Shown here piece by piece: positions 1 to 11,144 of a DNA stretch of 64,000 nt. The translations under genes and the position numbers were made by a program. Source of the stretch: Lactifluus volemus (taxonomy: Eukaryota; Basidiomycota; Agaricomycetes; Russulales; Russulaceae). Below the pieces are notes generated by a model. That model ran no database searches and was not told the DNA's origin. It saw only the letters and a program-made list of their open reading frames with translations. Position 1 is the first letter of the stretch. Each line of letters begins with the position of its first letter. The DNA lies in contig WTXI01000019.1 in assembly GCA_022376515.1 (NCBI GenBank), positions 372,001 through 436,000 of the forward strand, read 5' to 3'.

Positions 1-425
1 GATCACCGCTTGTTGAAATCTCACCATTGTTCTTGCTTATTTGACTTTGATGAGATCTTCATTTGAGAGTACATCTTATAAGATGGTCCTGCGCGAGCAG
101 TAATCTTGTGTGGGGCTTAAGAAGTGAAGTCAAAGGAGTGAGTTACTCTCTGGAACGTCTTTATCTATGCCTTCCGCAGTAGGACTGCGGAGGGGCGTGC
201 GTGGGGCGTAGCAAGATGGAGATGACTAGAAACTTCTGTGAAGATTTATGAAACCAAAACAAGCAAGTACATGGGCGCCCCGTGTACTGAGGCAGCCAAG
301 GATGCGGCATGGATGTAGTAGGAGGTCCGGTATGCCGATAAAAGAATAAATCATGTGATCGCGTCATTTGACACGTCAATTAAGTCTCGAACCACCTTCG
401 CGTCCCTCTCTTCCCTAACTAACTC
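1..425. other. 5' edge, no gene recognised
   Basis: I see no supportable coding region before the CDT1 start. The last 100 bases presumably hold the CDT1 promoter and 5' leader. Confidence 0.4.
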
Positions 426-2346
426 ATGTCTGACCTCTACGCTTCATTACATATATCACCAAAGAAAAAAAGATTTTCATCTGATGATGATGACACTACT
501 CTCACACCAAAGAGACAGAGGACTACGTAAGTCACCGACTTCCCCCTCTTATTTCACGAATTTCTTCCTGACAGTGAGCAAGTCCACCTTCACCTCCAAA
601 GACTGTCAAGACGAATCGGTCCAAGATAGCTTCTGTTTTTGAGGCCGTGCCAGACCTTCCAGCTCTTCCTTCGCACCTGTCACGACTTTTTAGGATTCAG
701 ACCGCTCTGCAACATGCTCTTTCCCATGCCCTGGCTTCATGTGCCGTCTCACCTTCTACCGAAACCGGGGTTTTGCGCAATGTACTGAATCATCACTCCC
801 TGAACGCATATGCAGGCCTCACGGTGCAGCTGGACGTTGATGATCTTTCCCGCTTATGCTGGCTCTGGGAATGGGAAGGAGAGGTCATCCCACCTGAGAA
901 GACAAAGTCGTCTCGGGATGACTCTAATCCCTTTTTGGAAGATCCACCTACGTCCCAACAGCCTAAGGACTGGACACGTGGGTCTATGGGCTTCGTGATT
1001 AGCCCAACGAGCCACTTCAACAAGTCATCAAAATCGCGAATCCCCGCGTTTGGCATTGGGATCGAAGTGGAAATGGACCTAGACAAAGACATGGGTAGTG
1101 GAATGGCTTCCGTTGCACGATGGACCACCGACAGTGAAAAGAGACGACAACTTGTCCTGTCAAAATTGCGACGATGGGTTGAGGTCCGTTCTCTTATCGA
1201 ACGTGTGAAGAATCCGGTCTAATGTTCTTGTTACAGCTACATGCAGATGCCACCCAGATACCAAATCTTCCCATGGCTGATCTACCACAACTGATTGTTT
1301 CCAACAAACCCTCGAAGCTCACTCAGCTCCTTGCATCTTCCTCTCCTAAATCGCCATCTTCTGTCAAGATATTGTCGACGCCACCCTCCCCCACATCCCC
1401 GGTGAAGACTCCAAGGGCGTCGAGGACATCACCAACATTGAAGTCACCTACGAAAGGATTGCCCATTCCACCAACCAATGATGCCTCTCTCAGACCTACG
1501 CCCGCGTCGAGCAAGGCATCGGCGTCGAAGGCAAGACCCATAGCCACGAATTCTGTACAATTTCCAAGAACGCCATCACGTCGTGCTTTGCTTGACGATC
1601 TGACTGGCCTTCTGACTCCCAAGACACCTTCAGTCTCACCCTCCAAAACGGATCCCGGCGATTCATTGCCATGCACCCCTGTTCATCAAAGAGGCTCAAA
1701 TGCCACTACAGTCCCTCAGACCCCAACTTCCTCTCGGAGACAGGCTCTCTACGAACGTATCAGACAAAAGTCTTTGACCAGCACCCCTACAAAGACGCCT
1801 AGCAAGAGCAAAGACATTCACGGAGGTAAACTCAGCCGTGATCAACTGCTGAAGTTAAGCCAAGAAGAAATGCGACGCCGTGTGCTGCTTGGCCGGCTAG
1901 AGGGTGTCGCTGAGAGCGTTTGGATGTAAGCTTTTGCTTTTCCAATCGGTTCCGTTGTTGACTGTGCTGTCAGGCTTTTCTCAGGACCATCCATTACGAA
2001 CTTGGGTGTCTCTGCTCGCAAGCGTCGCGCTCTGCCTGGGTCTGAGGTGGCTTCTGCAGTCTTGAAGTCGTCGCCAGTCCCCATGTCTACTGCCGAGGCC
2101 CAAGAGTCCCTTGCTATTTTGACTTCCCTATGTCCATTCTTTCTCAAGCCACTAGACATTGACGGACAAGAATGGCTTGAAATGCCCGCCTCGGTGCACA
2201 CATCTAGCGAGAGGCTCGCACCAACTAGTCCAGGCTCTAAGCAAGACGGCGCACCCACCCTCAGTCCACGCCGTGTCAAGAAAGAGGGTGGCGGGCTCCG
2301 GGAAGTTCGCGAACGCATCCGACGGGAGATTGAGTTACAGGACTGA
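426..2346 (+). CDS. CDT1: DNA replication licensing factor Cdt1
   Basis: Cdt1 helps load the MCM2-7 helicase on replication origins in G1. Four exons are readable. Exon 1 (426-526) starts MSDLYASLH, has basic PKKKR and PKRQR stretches that could be nuclear localisation signals, and ends at a GTAAGT donor. Exon 2 (583-1183) carries the LSRLFRIQTALQHALSH and GLTVQLDVDDLSRLCWLW segments expected of the central fold. Exon 3 (1237-1925) is mostly a Ser/Thr/Pro-rich linker with many S/T-P sites, plausible CDK targets. Exon 4 (1974-2346) ends with the winged-helix-like C-terminal domain (EAQESLAILTSLCPFFLK). All junctions keep frame with GT...AG introns of about 50 nt. The protein is about 590 residues. 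No damage was noticed. The identification rests on overall domain order and on the C-terminal domain. Confidence 0.8.
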
Positions 2347-2633
2347 GTATACTCACGAATTCACGAAATTATTTTATTGCTGCATTTATTTTTGACGTCC
2401 TTCCCTCCATCATTATCGACTCACTCCGACCCAATCTAGTCATTCACTTTGTTTTGCGATACCTAGCGATACCTGTTATCTCTCTACTTCATGCTTTGCG
2501 AAACACTCCTCCAATCTCGCGATACCTAGTATTGTCCCATTTTTCGTCAATGTAACACCTTATCACCGAGTAACAGTCCTAGCAAGTATCACTTCGCCAA
2601 AACGTACAGGAAGTGCAGTAAATTGCGCAGACA
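2347..2633. other. Convergent intergenic spacer with short repeats
   Basis: This spacer lies between the ends of CDT1 and the oxidoreductase gene. The 9-mer GCGATACCT occurs three times (near 2456, 2466 and 2519). It probably holds both 3' UTRs. Confidence 0.4.
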
Positions 2634-4268
2634 TTAGTTGGCTATGTGCTGGCCACCAACACTGCCTTCCCAAGCACGACGAGCCGCGTCTTCAAACTGC
2701 GTACAGTCCACCACGGATCCCGTCTTGCGAGCATGCTCCGCGGCAAAGACGGTTAGGTGACTCTTCAGGACGTCAGTAACATCCATGCCCAGCATATTCT
2801 GCCGTCTCGTTCGCACAGCCTCGACAAAGGCTCGAATGAGGCCGAGATCGCCACCACCATGTCCACCACCATCGGACGGTGGTCGATGGAAGGTCGTTTT
2901 CCCCGAGCGGAAGTCGCTCACAGTGAACTGGCTCATATCGCCGACGATTTCGCCGTGCGTGAAATGTAAACGGGTCTGCCGCTCACAGATCAGCGTGGTG
3001 TATGCGACCATCGTGAAAGACGCGGTCGCGCCCGATGCATATTGGATGTTGACAACCTTTTTTTTTTGTGATCAGTTCAGGTTTGACATGTGCGACGCGA
3101 CTCGGCCCCCTACCTGGTTATCACAGACGTCATTGTCAGACTCGTATACGCACTTACCGTAAGGGCCGTTTGTCAGTGCTTCCGTGACGTTCTCGATATC
3201 TGGGATTCCGTCGACGAGTGGGTTAACTGGCCACGCGGTGTAACCCGAGGCAACCTTATCCAGATAAACTGACCAACGACGCTGAATCATCTTCGACGAA
3301 GGGTGACGACTGAGAGGTGGCTCACCCTTCTTCGCACTATACGGACACTGCCTCTCGTATGTACAGTCCAAGCAGCGCGTGGCATCTCCGGCTTCTGCAG
3401 GCTTCCAGATTTGCGGAAGTGCTGCAAGCCACCAAAAGACGATACGCGGACGGGGTGTCCGGGGAGAACCAGTGTGCGAGCAGGTCTATATCGCTGCCCG
3501 ACAAGGAGGATGGTCAGCCGCGCAAGGGGCCTTCTCACCCTGTGACCCTCGAGCCAGGGTCGCGCAGACGTACTGGCAACTCTTCGTCATCAACGAGAAG
3601 CTAGATTCACTCTCTTTCGACCAATTTCCGCGGACATACGAGTGTGCAAAGTGCCAGTGACCGACGGGCTCGAGATGCTGGGCGTTCACAAGTTGGCCGA
3701 GCCGCCCTGACCGAACAATGTCGGTTACGGCGCGAGTGTACGGCGAATATCGTAGCACTGGCATGGAATTGGTTGCTGTGAGCGGGGACACCACACGACA
3801 ACGAAGCGCACCGTGTCCCATCCCAAAGATAATGCCGGCCTTTTCACTGCAGCTTCTATCTGGAGACAGTGATCAATCGATGTGGCCATCGGCTTCTCGC
3901 ACATGATATCATATCCCTGAGCAGCAAAGGCCTCGACGGCGTCGGCATGCAAACGATCCTGAACGGCGATGATAACTGCATCCGCAAGGCGCCTTCCGCT
4001 CGATTGGATGCACTCTGCAGAAGCCTTGTGAAGTTGCTCCCACGTTTCAAAGACGAGTGTGTCGTCAACACGGTATCGACTTGCGAAGAGTACTCTTGTC
4101 TTAGATCGGGGTTCTGCAATGCTACTACCCTGCATTTCGTGGGCTCTATCAAACTATATTCTGCGTAGGCCTGATATGAGACTGATTAAGATGTAATGAC
4201 TTGTAAGAAAAAGAGAGCGGTACGTTACCCCTTTGCCCACAGCCAATGATAGCGAGTGTAACCACCAT
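2634..4268 (-). CDS. Gfo/Idh/MocA family NAD(P)-dependent oxidoreductase
   Basis: This is a probable sugar or inositol-type dehydrogenase of the Rossmann-fold Gfo/Idh/MocA family; the substrate is unknown. The chosen start (4268) gives a short first exon ending in the dinucleotide-binding motif GCGQRG. The next exon holds the ADAVIIAVQDRLHADAV strand and the family hallmark CEKPMAT. Later exons carry RYSPYTRAV and a cysteine cluster (CLDCTYERQCPYSAKK). The last exon carries the C-terminal half (ICERQTRLHFTHGEIVGD and GGHGGGDLGLIRAFVEAV). To keep frame, single bases must be restored near 4118, 3453 and 3404, each at a short homopolymer. Either the consensus sequence has errors or this copy is inactive. 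I favour errors, because all domains are otherwise conserved. It starts only about 50 bp from the next gene on the opposite strand. Confidence 0.8.
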
Positions 4269-4319
4269 TTCAAACTCCGATTATGAAAACGTTCAGAAAT
4301 GGCAAGTGTACTACTATAA

Positions 4320-5813
4320 ATGCGACAACTGATTCCGCGCCTGCTTGCGCTGTTCAAAGCCAGGTCCATCGTTGGCCAGAAAACGAGACGTCTACGCCCA
4401 CCAGCCAAGGGTGCAAAGTCCCTCCGCAGGTCATTACCCCCTCCCCCAATTTTCTTTGGTCGCTCTCGATCCATTCTACTCGATGAGGTCAATCCCATCA
4501 TGCATCCCAAGGCATACAGGCAGCACAAGAGCCTACCTCCACAGGTCAGACTACCCGACTCTCAAAAAACGAGGACTATTTCTAGGGATGGGACAGTCGA
4601 GGACGATGTTCGTCGTGAAATGACCTCAGAAGAGAGGGTGTGGTGGGCAAACCCCTACCGTATGTCTTTGTTCCACTTCTTGCCAAGTCTGCACAGCTGA
4701 GCACAGTACTGGTAGTCCGAATGCTATCGACGCCTATACGGAGATGTGCCCAGTCTTCACGATATCTCCCAAGTGGTATGTCATACTTTGGCGAGGCTAA
4801 ATGTTGGGCTGACTTTGACCATGCTAGACTTCCTCGTCCGTTTTTCCGTAAAGCGGTTGCCCTCTCCACGGACAAGTTCCAAACGACAAACTTACACCTT
4901 AGTACCCGACGGCCTGCAGCATCCAAAGTTCAAGGGTCTTGACAGTCGCAGGGGGCACTATATCGTCTGTCGCCGCTCCGCGATGAAAGAGTTCAACAAG
5001 AGAGGTATCACATCCCTACTCATCATCAGCCAGATGCAGCATTGAAAAGAAAGCCCTTTTCAAGGGTACTACCATCGCTTATTATCTGCCACGGTCCAGT
5101 TGCCTTCTTCACTCCCTGACTATGTTGGCCACCTTTTGCGCTTGCGTATTCTGCAAGAGTTGGAGCTTTTAGCCGAGCGACTGCAGGCTCGCCCTGGGGA
5201 GGCAGAAGAATCCCAACTGCTGCGGAGACTGACTTGGAGAGAATTCTCGGCCATCCGTGCTGGTAAGCCTCTACAAGACCAGGACGCGGTAGCCATTCTC
5301 GTTGTGCCCCCGCTCAATCGAGACCCCACTACCAAGAAGCAGCCAGCTCCCAACACATCCCCTCTTCCCGAACCGCCTTTAGAACAACCAACGTCGTTCA
5401 AAAGAGATGTTCTGCCGCTGTCTACGATGTGTCATGCCCTCTCACCAGAGGACTACCAAGGTTTTCCAGATGTCATCACTCCAATGAAAGTCCCCCTCTA
5501 CAATGGCGTGGCCTTGTTTCCTTCAAGGACACAACGCGCGGCATTGCATGAGCGGTTGTGTAAGTTGCTCATGATCGAGCGACGAGCGCGTAGGCGTCAA
5601 CACGACCGTATGTCGACAATAGACGTAGATGATAGTCAGCCTACTGCGTGTCGCTTGAAAGGCGCGGCGAGCCCTGCCTTCCTGCTTCGGTCAGGAGCCG
5701 AGACGGTTCTGAGAGCGGATTCAGTTCCCTTAGCCATCGCGCTGTGGCGGCTGAGGATGTGGGAAAGCGACAACTGGGAGCACGGTCAGGGCACATGGGC
5801 GACCGTATTGTGA
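4320..5813 (+). CDS. Putative mitochondrial protein, unrecognised family
   Basis: I do not recognise this family. The first exon begins at 4320 with about 35 residues rich in Arg, Lys, Leu and Ala and lacking acidic residues, which is typical of a mitochondrial presequence. It continues to EERVWWANPY. Following exons read RMLSTPIRRCAQSSRYLPS, DFLVRFSVKRLPS and TLVPDGLQHPKF, then RRGHYIVCRRSAMKEF. The last exon (about 5068-5813) has a Leu-rich helix (LLRLRILQELELLAERLQ), a Pro-rich linker and a C-terminal region ending at TGA 5811-5813. Introns are near 4660-4697, 4775-4831 and 5008-5062. The gene is divergent from the oxidoreductase, and a promoter of about 50 bp would be unusually short. The true start could be the downstream Met at 4500. 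Confidence 0.55.
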
Positions 5814-6469
5814 CAATGTATATAAAACATTTATTCGCAATACTATTATGAGGTGTCGTCAGAACGAACGTCTGGGAACTGGTTTTCGTCGCTCGACCAT
5901 ATCTTACTCGCTTTTTAAAAAACTTTCTGAACGCAAATTCATTTTCTGCCTCCATGCGAAAAGTAAAAGGGGGAAGTGGAAATAATGGGAAAGGAGTATC
6001 AAGATAACCCGCTGGTGAACGTGCAGTTGGTAGACCGATAAGTCGAATTCATTTCTGGGGGTACAGTATGACCAGCTCACGGTTGGGTTCTGTCTGTGGG
6101 GTTGTAAAGTGAAGATGGTCTGAGGTGACGACTAGGGAACTGGATCTTTATTTTCCACTCTCCCCTCGTGTAATGAAATGGGATAAACCTATTTCCCAGT
6201 CTGCATCCAACTTTGCCAATTGCATAGAAATGCCGACGACGACGTCGGCCTAAACCCTTGTTTGAATTTGTATGGAGCAAGGATGTGACATACTCTCCAG
6301 ACAGATTTTAAGCCAGTTGCACGTTTCCGAGCTGCAGACAGAAAATGTCAATATTTCGTTACATGGTGCCAACACCGATCAAAGGCTATCAAAATCAAAG
6401 CTATTCACCCAAGTGATGAAAGACACTCAGTAGGGTGACTGCCGAAAGGCAAATGGCAGCATTAAGATT
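5814..6469. other. Intergenic, nothing recognised
   Basis: This stretch of about 650 bp has no convincing open frame, splice pattern or repeat. It is flanked by the 3' ends of two genes. Confidence 0.4.
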
Positions 6470-7068
6470 CTATGCATGGTTCGTGGCAACGCCGGGGAAC
6501 GTGATGTCACCTTCCTCACCCCCTTCCTTCTCCGCCTCGGCAAGTTGAAGACCGTCCAGGGCGGCAACTTGCAAAGCTTCCAGGTCAGTAACTAGAGCTT
6601 CCATTGGCAGCTTAGCAGCTTCTTGAAGAGCTTCAAAGTCGGCAAGAGTTGGAGCTTCCAGGTTGGCAACTTCAAGAACTGCTTCCACGTCAGCAACTAC
6701 AGCTTCCAGGTTGACAGCTTCTTGAAGAGCTTCAAGGTCGAGTTCAAGAGCTGCTTCCAGGTCAGCAACTAGAACTTCCAGGTCCACAGCTTGAAGAGCT
6801 TCAAGGATGGCGGCTTCAGCTTCAACGTTGGCAGCTTGAGCTCAACGTTGGAAGGTTGAGCTTCAAAGTTGGGAGGTTGAGCTTCAACGTTGGCAGCTTG
6901 GATAGCTTCCATGTCGGCAAGAGTTGGACCGTGAGGTCCGACGACAGGGGGAGGGGTTATCATGAGTCGCCGCAAAAGGCCTTGCGAAAAGCCGGCACGG
7001 ACAGCCGAAGGGAACGCAGTAATGGTGTTACGAATCGTTTGGAAGATGGTAGAAAGAATAAGTGACAT
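6470..7068 (-). CDS. Heptapeptide-repeat protein, no known family
   Basis: This appears to be an intronless gene of about 200 residues. The chosen start (ATG at 7068) gives an N-terminal amphipathic or hydrophobic stretch (MSLILSTIFQTIRNTITAF), then a basic patch (GLLRR) and a short Pro-rich linker. The rest is about 15 imperfect copies of a seven-residue unit of the form [N/D]-[V/L/F]-E-A-x-x-A, for example NVEAQPP, NFEAQPS, DLEALQV and DFEALQE. It ends with an acidic tail. One base must be restored near 6841 (a GAA codon read as GA) to join the first copies to the rest. The repeat would favour helix with Leu/Val and Ala on one face. I know no family with this unit. Low-complexity noncoding repeat expansion is the alternative. 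Confidence 0.45.
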
Positions 7069-8469
7069 TATAGTCGGATGGGATGATGCCAATCATAACT
7101 GGAAATGCTGACATTGCCGGCAGGAAACCTTACAGTTGCACGTTCACGTGACGAGAGGCTGACCCCTTTGCAGGACGCTTGTGGATGGGGATATACATCA
7201 ACAGGAGAAACAGTGGGCTCGCTTACTGGACACACGATGGGAGATCGCGGAGCGTACGGAACAGAAAATACATTACTCAGGGGTGTTTTTTTATGCAGCC
7301 GAGAGCCCGCCAGTCACACTGGCGCGAATGTAATGACACTATCCATGCATGAGACATAGCTGAACGTAAAAAGAGAGATGTCGCCTTGGGTCACGGTCCA
7401 GTAATTTCAATTGAGAACCGGTAGGATCACGTGAAGGGGAGAGCAACATACCTTGAAGTTGTCGTGCACGCATGGTGGGTGATGTCGACGAGGGACGATG
7501 TGGAGATGGTTAACACGAGCACACCGACCCCAGCGTAAGTCGAGGGGGTGACAGAGGGCCACCCGGAATAATCTCAGGTGGAGTGAAAGAGAAAAAGTTG
7601 AAGATGCTGCTGACGGTCCGCGACGACGTCAAACAACGTAGAGCGGCGCTCCAGTGTTCCGCTCCCCGGGAGTATGAAAAACCCGGAGTCTTAATGACAA
7701 CTAGATAAGGAGGTTACAACAAAAAAGAAGAATAGGATTGAGTGTAGCGATAGCACAAAGTGAGCGAAAACTGTGTCAAGGTTGTCAGTGAAAACGGCGA
7801 CGGGAACAGGAGATGGTGAAAGGGAGACCGAATATACAGCTGCCGAAGCGACACAAAGTGCTTCGAGCCAAATATAAGATAAAATAGAGCCCTCCATCAG
7901 GGTGAACAGTTGAGGGCAGAAGAGTGAAGAGGGTGGGACCAAAAACCGTATGGAAGCGGTGGAGAAGAAGGGACCAAAAACACCAGTCTAGATCAACCGA
8001 GGAGAGCTGGTGGATCTTCGAGGAGGTGATACAAACTCCCCGAATGGCCGTCACCAGAGAGAGGTGCTGGTCGTCGAATCGACATTTTGATGACGGGTGA
8101 CCAACAAACCGGTGATGATGAACTCGCATCTGAACTCCTACTAGCTAGCCTCATACGGAAGCCCGATCAGTTCCCAACATGCTTGGCTGAGAAAATGGAC
8201 TTGTCGTGCACGCAGGACCAGCGGCATCAAGTGAAGTGCAACAATGTCATGCCAATGGCAGAACTTGAAGTGTGACAGTAACAGTCACAAAACATACCCG
8301 TTAACCAGTTGATTCAAGCTGAGCTTTTGAGCGGCCATAAGTTATATTGGAATTAGCTCAATGAAGGAGCCATGGACAAAACCTCGAATGATGAGGTGAC
8401 AAGCCCCCGACACATGATAGTAACGAAGTGAGAGATAGAGATACATGTATGCAACATCGAGTCTGAAAA
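7069..8469. other. Gene-poor interval
   Basis: About 1.4 kb between the repeat-protein gene and the 3' end of NSP1. Open frames here are short, overlap on both strands and resemble nothing I recognise. Part may be the NSP1 3' UTR. Confidence 0.35.
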
Positions 8470-10948
8470 TTATCGAGTCAGACCGAAGCCCCTTGATCTA
8501 CTTCCACCTCCCACGGGAGTACCGTGAGGCACCCCGCCTGCGTCCTTGATCCTCTTTTCCACTTCTACGACCTTCTCTTCAAGTTCCCGCGAGGCACCGT
8601 CGATCCATTGGAGGCTTTCAAGGTGGTTGCTGAGGACCTGCGCAATCTGCGCCATCGGGTCCTCCGCCGAAGCGGTTTTAGTATCACCCTGACCAGGGGA
8701 CATCAGATTCACAGATCGATCAGTTGCGTCAGCGAGGACGAAAGGTCGTCGAGGTGATTGTGCAGCTCTGTAGCGAGCATGTAACTAGGCGGAAAGGAAT
8801 TAGCATCACAATACACTGATGAAAGTGACAACTTGCTTTTTGTCTCGCTCGGTGTCAGCAGGGCCGGTGTCCAGCGTTCGTAGGTTTCCACCTTGACCCC
8901 CTAAATCTCTGCCATTTGCTTCTCGTACATGTCAACTGTAGCAGTGAGCTCCTTCTCTTGTTGTTCGATGTGATCCAGTGACTGGTCAATATCATTTTGT
9001 TCTCGCTCAGCAGCCAGAACATTGCTATACAAAGCTGCGAGCTAAGAGACGGCATCATGTAGAGTCGTACCAAGGCACGTTTGACATTTATGACTCACGT
9101 TGTTGCCGTTCTCGATCAATGAGCGGTCCCAAGCTGCCACTTCTGTCGCAAATTTGTTGAAGTCGCGCACATGGGTTTCCAGTTCAGTCGACCATCTATT
9201 AATGATCTCATCGATACTTTTCCCCTTGAGCATAGAGGGTGGAGGAACGGAGATGGTCGAAGTGGTGGTTGTAGCTAATGCCACCGTCCCAACATTTGAA
9301 GCTGCTGTTTAACTATGGGCACCGTGGAAGGGCTAATTAATGCAGACCACTTACCTGAAGCGGATCCCGGTAGTGGAGTGGCAGGTTTGGCAGCACCCGC
9401 AGTAGTACCTCCCAAACCGGAGAACAGGGCTTTACCGACACGAGATCAGATGTGATGAGCTCCAGAAAATCAGGGCCCACTTACACGGGGCAGTTGCTCC
9501 ATCCTTTTTCTCCATTGTTGTTGGCGCTGCCGTGGCTGTCGTGCCCGTGGGTTGTCCAAGGGAGAAAGTCGATGGGGTGGTTGCTGAGGAACGATATTAG
9601 ACAGAAGGTAAAATCCCCGAGAAACTTACTGGATGCGCCATCTTTCTTCTCCCCATCCTTGTTTGCGTTAGTGGTGAGACCACCGAAAAGGCTTCCACTT
9701 GCTATGATCGTTCATGCTCAACTGATGTGACGACGAGAAAGAACCAATCTTACCTGTGCCAGTGGTCGAGGCCGTCTTGTCCCCAGTTGAAGTAGCCCCA
9801 CCTAGGCTGAAGGTAGGCTGGGTGCTGGGTGCCTGTGTCGTGGCGCCTGGAGGTTTGAACAAACTACCACCGGGAAGCGTGCTAGGTTGGGCAGGCGTTG
9901 GCGTGGAGGCCTCGGCGGGCTTATTTCCAAGACCAACAAACAGACTTGTGCCGCCGCCTGTGACATGAAGTATTAAACTAACGTCTGTCTAGGGTGGACG
10001 GACATCACCTGCCGCAGCGGTACCAGTTGATGTACCTGTCCCCGTTGTAGGTGCGCTGAAGACTATGACCCAATGAGCATTCATTTGAATTTTGCGTTGC
10101 CTCGTACTCACAGGTAGAAGTTGCAGGCTTCGCAGCATATCCGCCGGTTTGATGCCCCCGAAAAGACTCGTCCCGGCGGCGGGCCAGTGGCCGCTGGTGT
10201 GGTACTGCCAGTTTAATGGATGCCGTTGGGCCTCCAAATAAGTTGGTACCAGGTGCGGCGCCAGAAACGGTGGTACTTGAACTTCCTGTCCCTGAACTGA
10301 AGATACCTCCTCCAGTGGCCGCCGGTTTGGCCGCCGGAAATCCAAACGTGGATCCTGGAATTTGATACATGAGTCGATTTTCAAAACTGAATCTGTGAAA
10401 TTATTGCGTACCAGAAGTTGCTGGGGTAGTGCCAGTGGGGTTGCTAAACAAACTATTTTGTCCTGTAGTCGTTCCGGGAGCACTTGTGTTCGAACTTGCA
10501 GTTCCGAACAGGCCACCTCCTGTTGAGGGCGCAGCAGTCGTGGAAGGTCTCACTAGATAATACCTAGATAAGATTATTTCAAGAAGATAGAGCTGGACCT
10601 GTACTCACCCGGGAACAATCCCGTGCCGCCGCCGAATGGACTGCCAGTGGCAGCACCGGGACCAGCTAAGGTTGGCGCAGTTGTCGTGTTCCCAGCACCA
10701 CCAAACGCGCTGCCCCCGGTCGCAAAAATATTGCTTCCAGGTGTTCCAGAGGTGGTTCCCCCACCAGCAGGCGTGCTTCCCGCCCCCGCCCCTCCGAACG
10801 CGGCACTGTTCGTCGTGTTCGCACCCAAATTTCCAAAGGGGCCGCCACCAGTAGCTGGGGCGATCCCGGGGGTCGGTACGTTTTGACTCTTATATTGATT
10901 TGGTGCAGAGCCGAAAGGACCTTGGTTTGTTCCAAAGTTGCCGCTCAT
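8470..10948 (-). CDS. NSP1: FG nucleoporin Nsp1/Nup62
   Basis: Nsp1 is a core FG nucleoporin of both the central channel (Nup62-like) complex and the cytoplasmic Nup82 complex. The start at 10948 (MSGNFGTNQGPFG) opens an FG/GLFG-type repeat domain rich in Gly, Ala, Thr and Pro over several exons (about 9.4-10.95 kb), with GPFG, SAFGG and NIFATGG units. The C-terminal coiled-coil Nsp1_C domain begins at KGKSIDEIINRWSTELETHV and continues through TEVAAWDRSLIENG. It runs on through LAAEREQNDIDQSL and the final exon (SNHLESLQWIDGASRELEE). The stop is TAA at 8470-8472. One base must be restored in an A-run (+ strand) near 8904 to remove an in-frame TAG. Its partner NUP82 lies 5.6 kb away on the other strand. 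Confidence 0.88.
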
Positions 10949-11144
10949 GGTGGAAACTGAACGAACGAGAGACGCGTGCCGAACTGGGCGTCAATTCGAG
11001 TCAACCACCTTCGCGTCACGCAACAGATGGGAACAAAATGATATATTGAACGCGCTTTTTTATTAGACGCGGAGCGACACTACTTTATGAATCATGACTG
11101 TGTCCCACAGTGAGTTTTACTTCGGGCCCCACTGGCAGTTTTAA

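Noticed and set aside
6470..7068. Kexin-processed secreted repeat peptide precursor
   Set aside because: The repeats lack KR/RR cleavage sites between units and there is no clear signal-peptide cleavage site.
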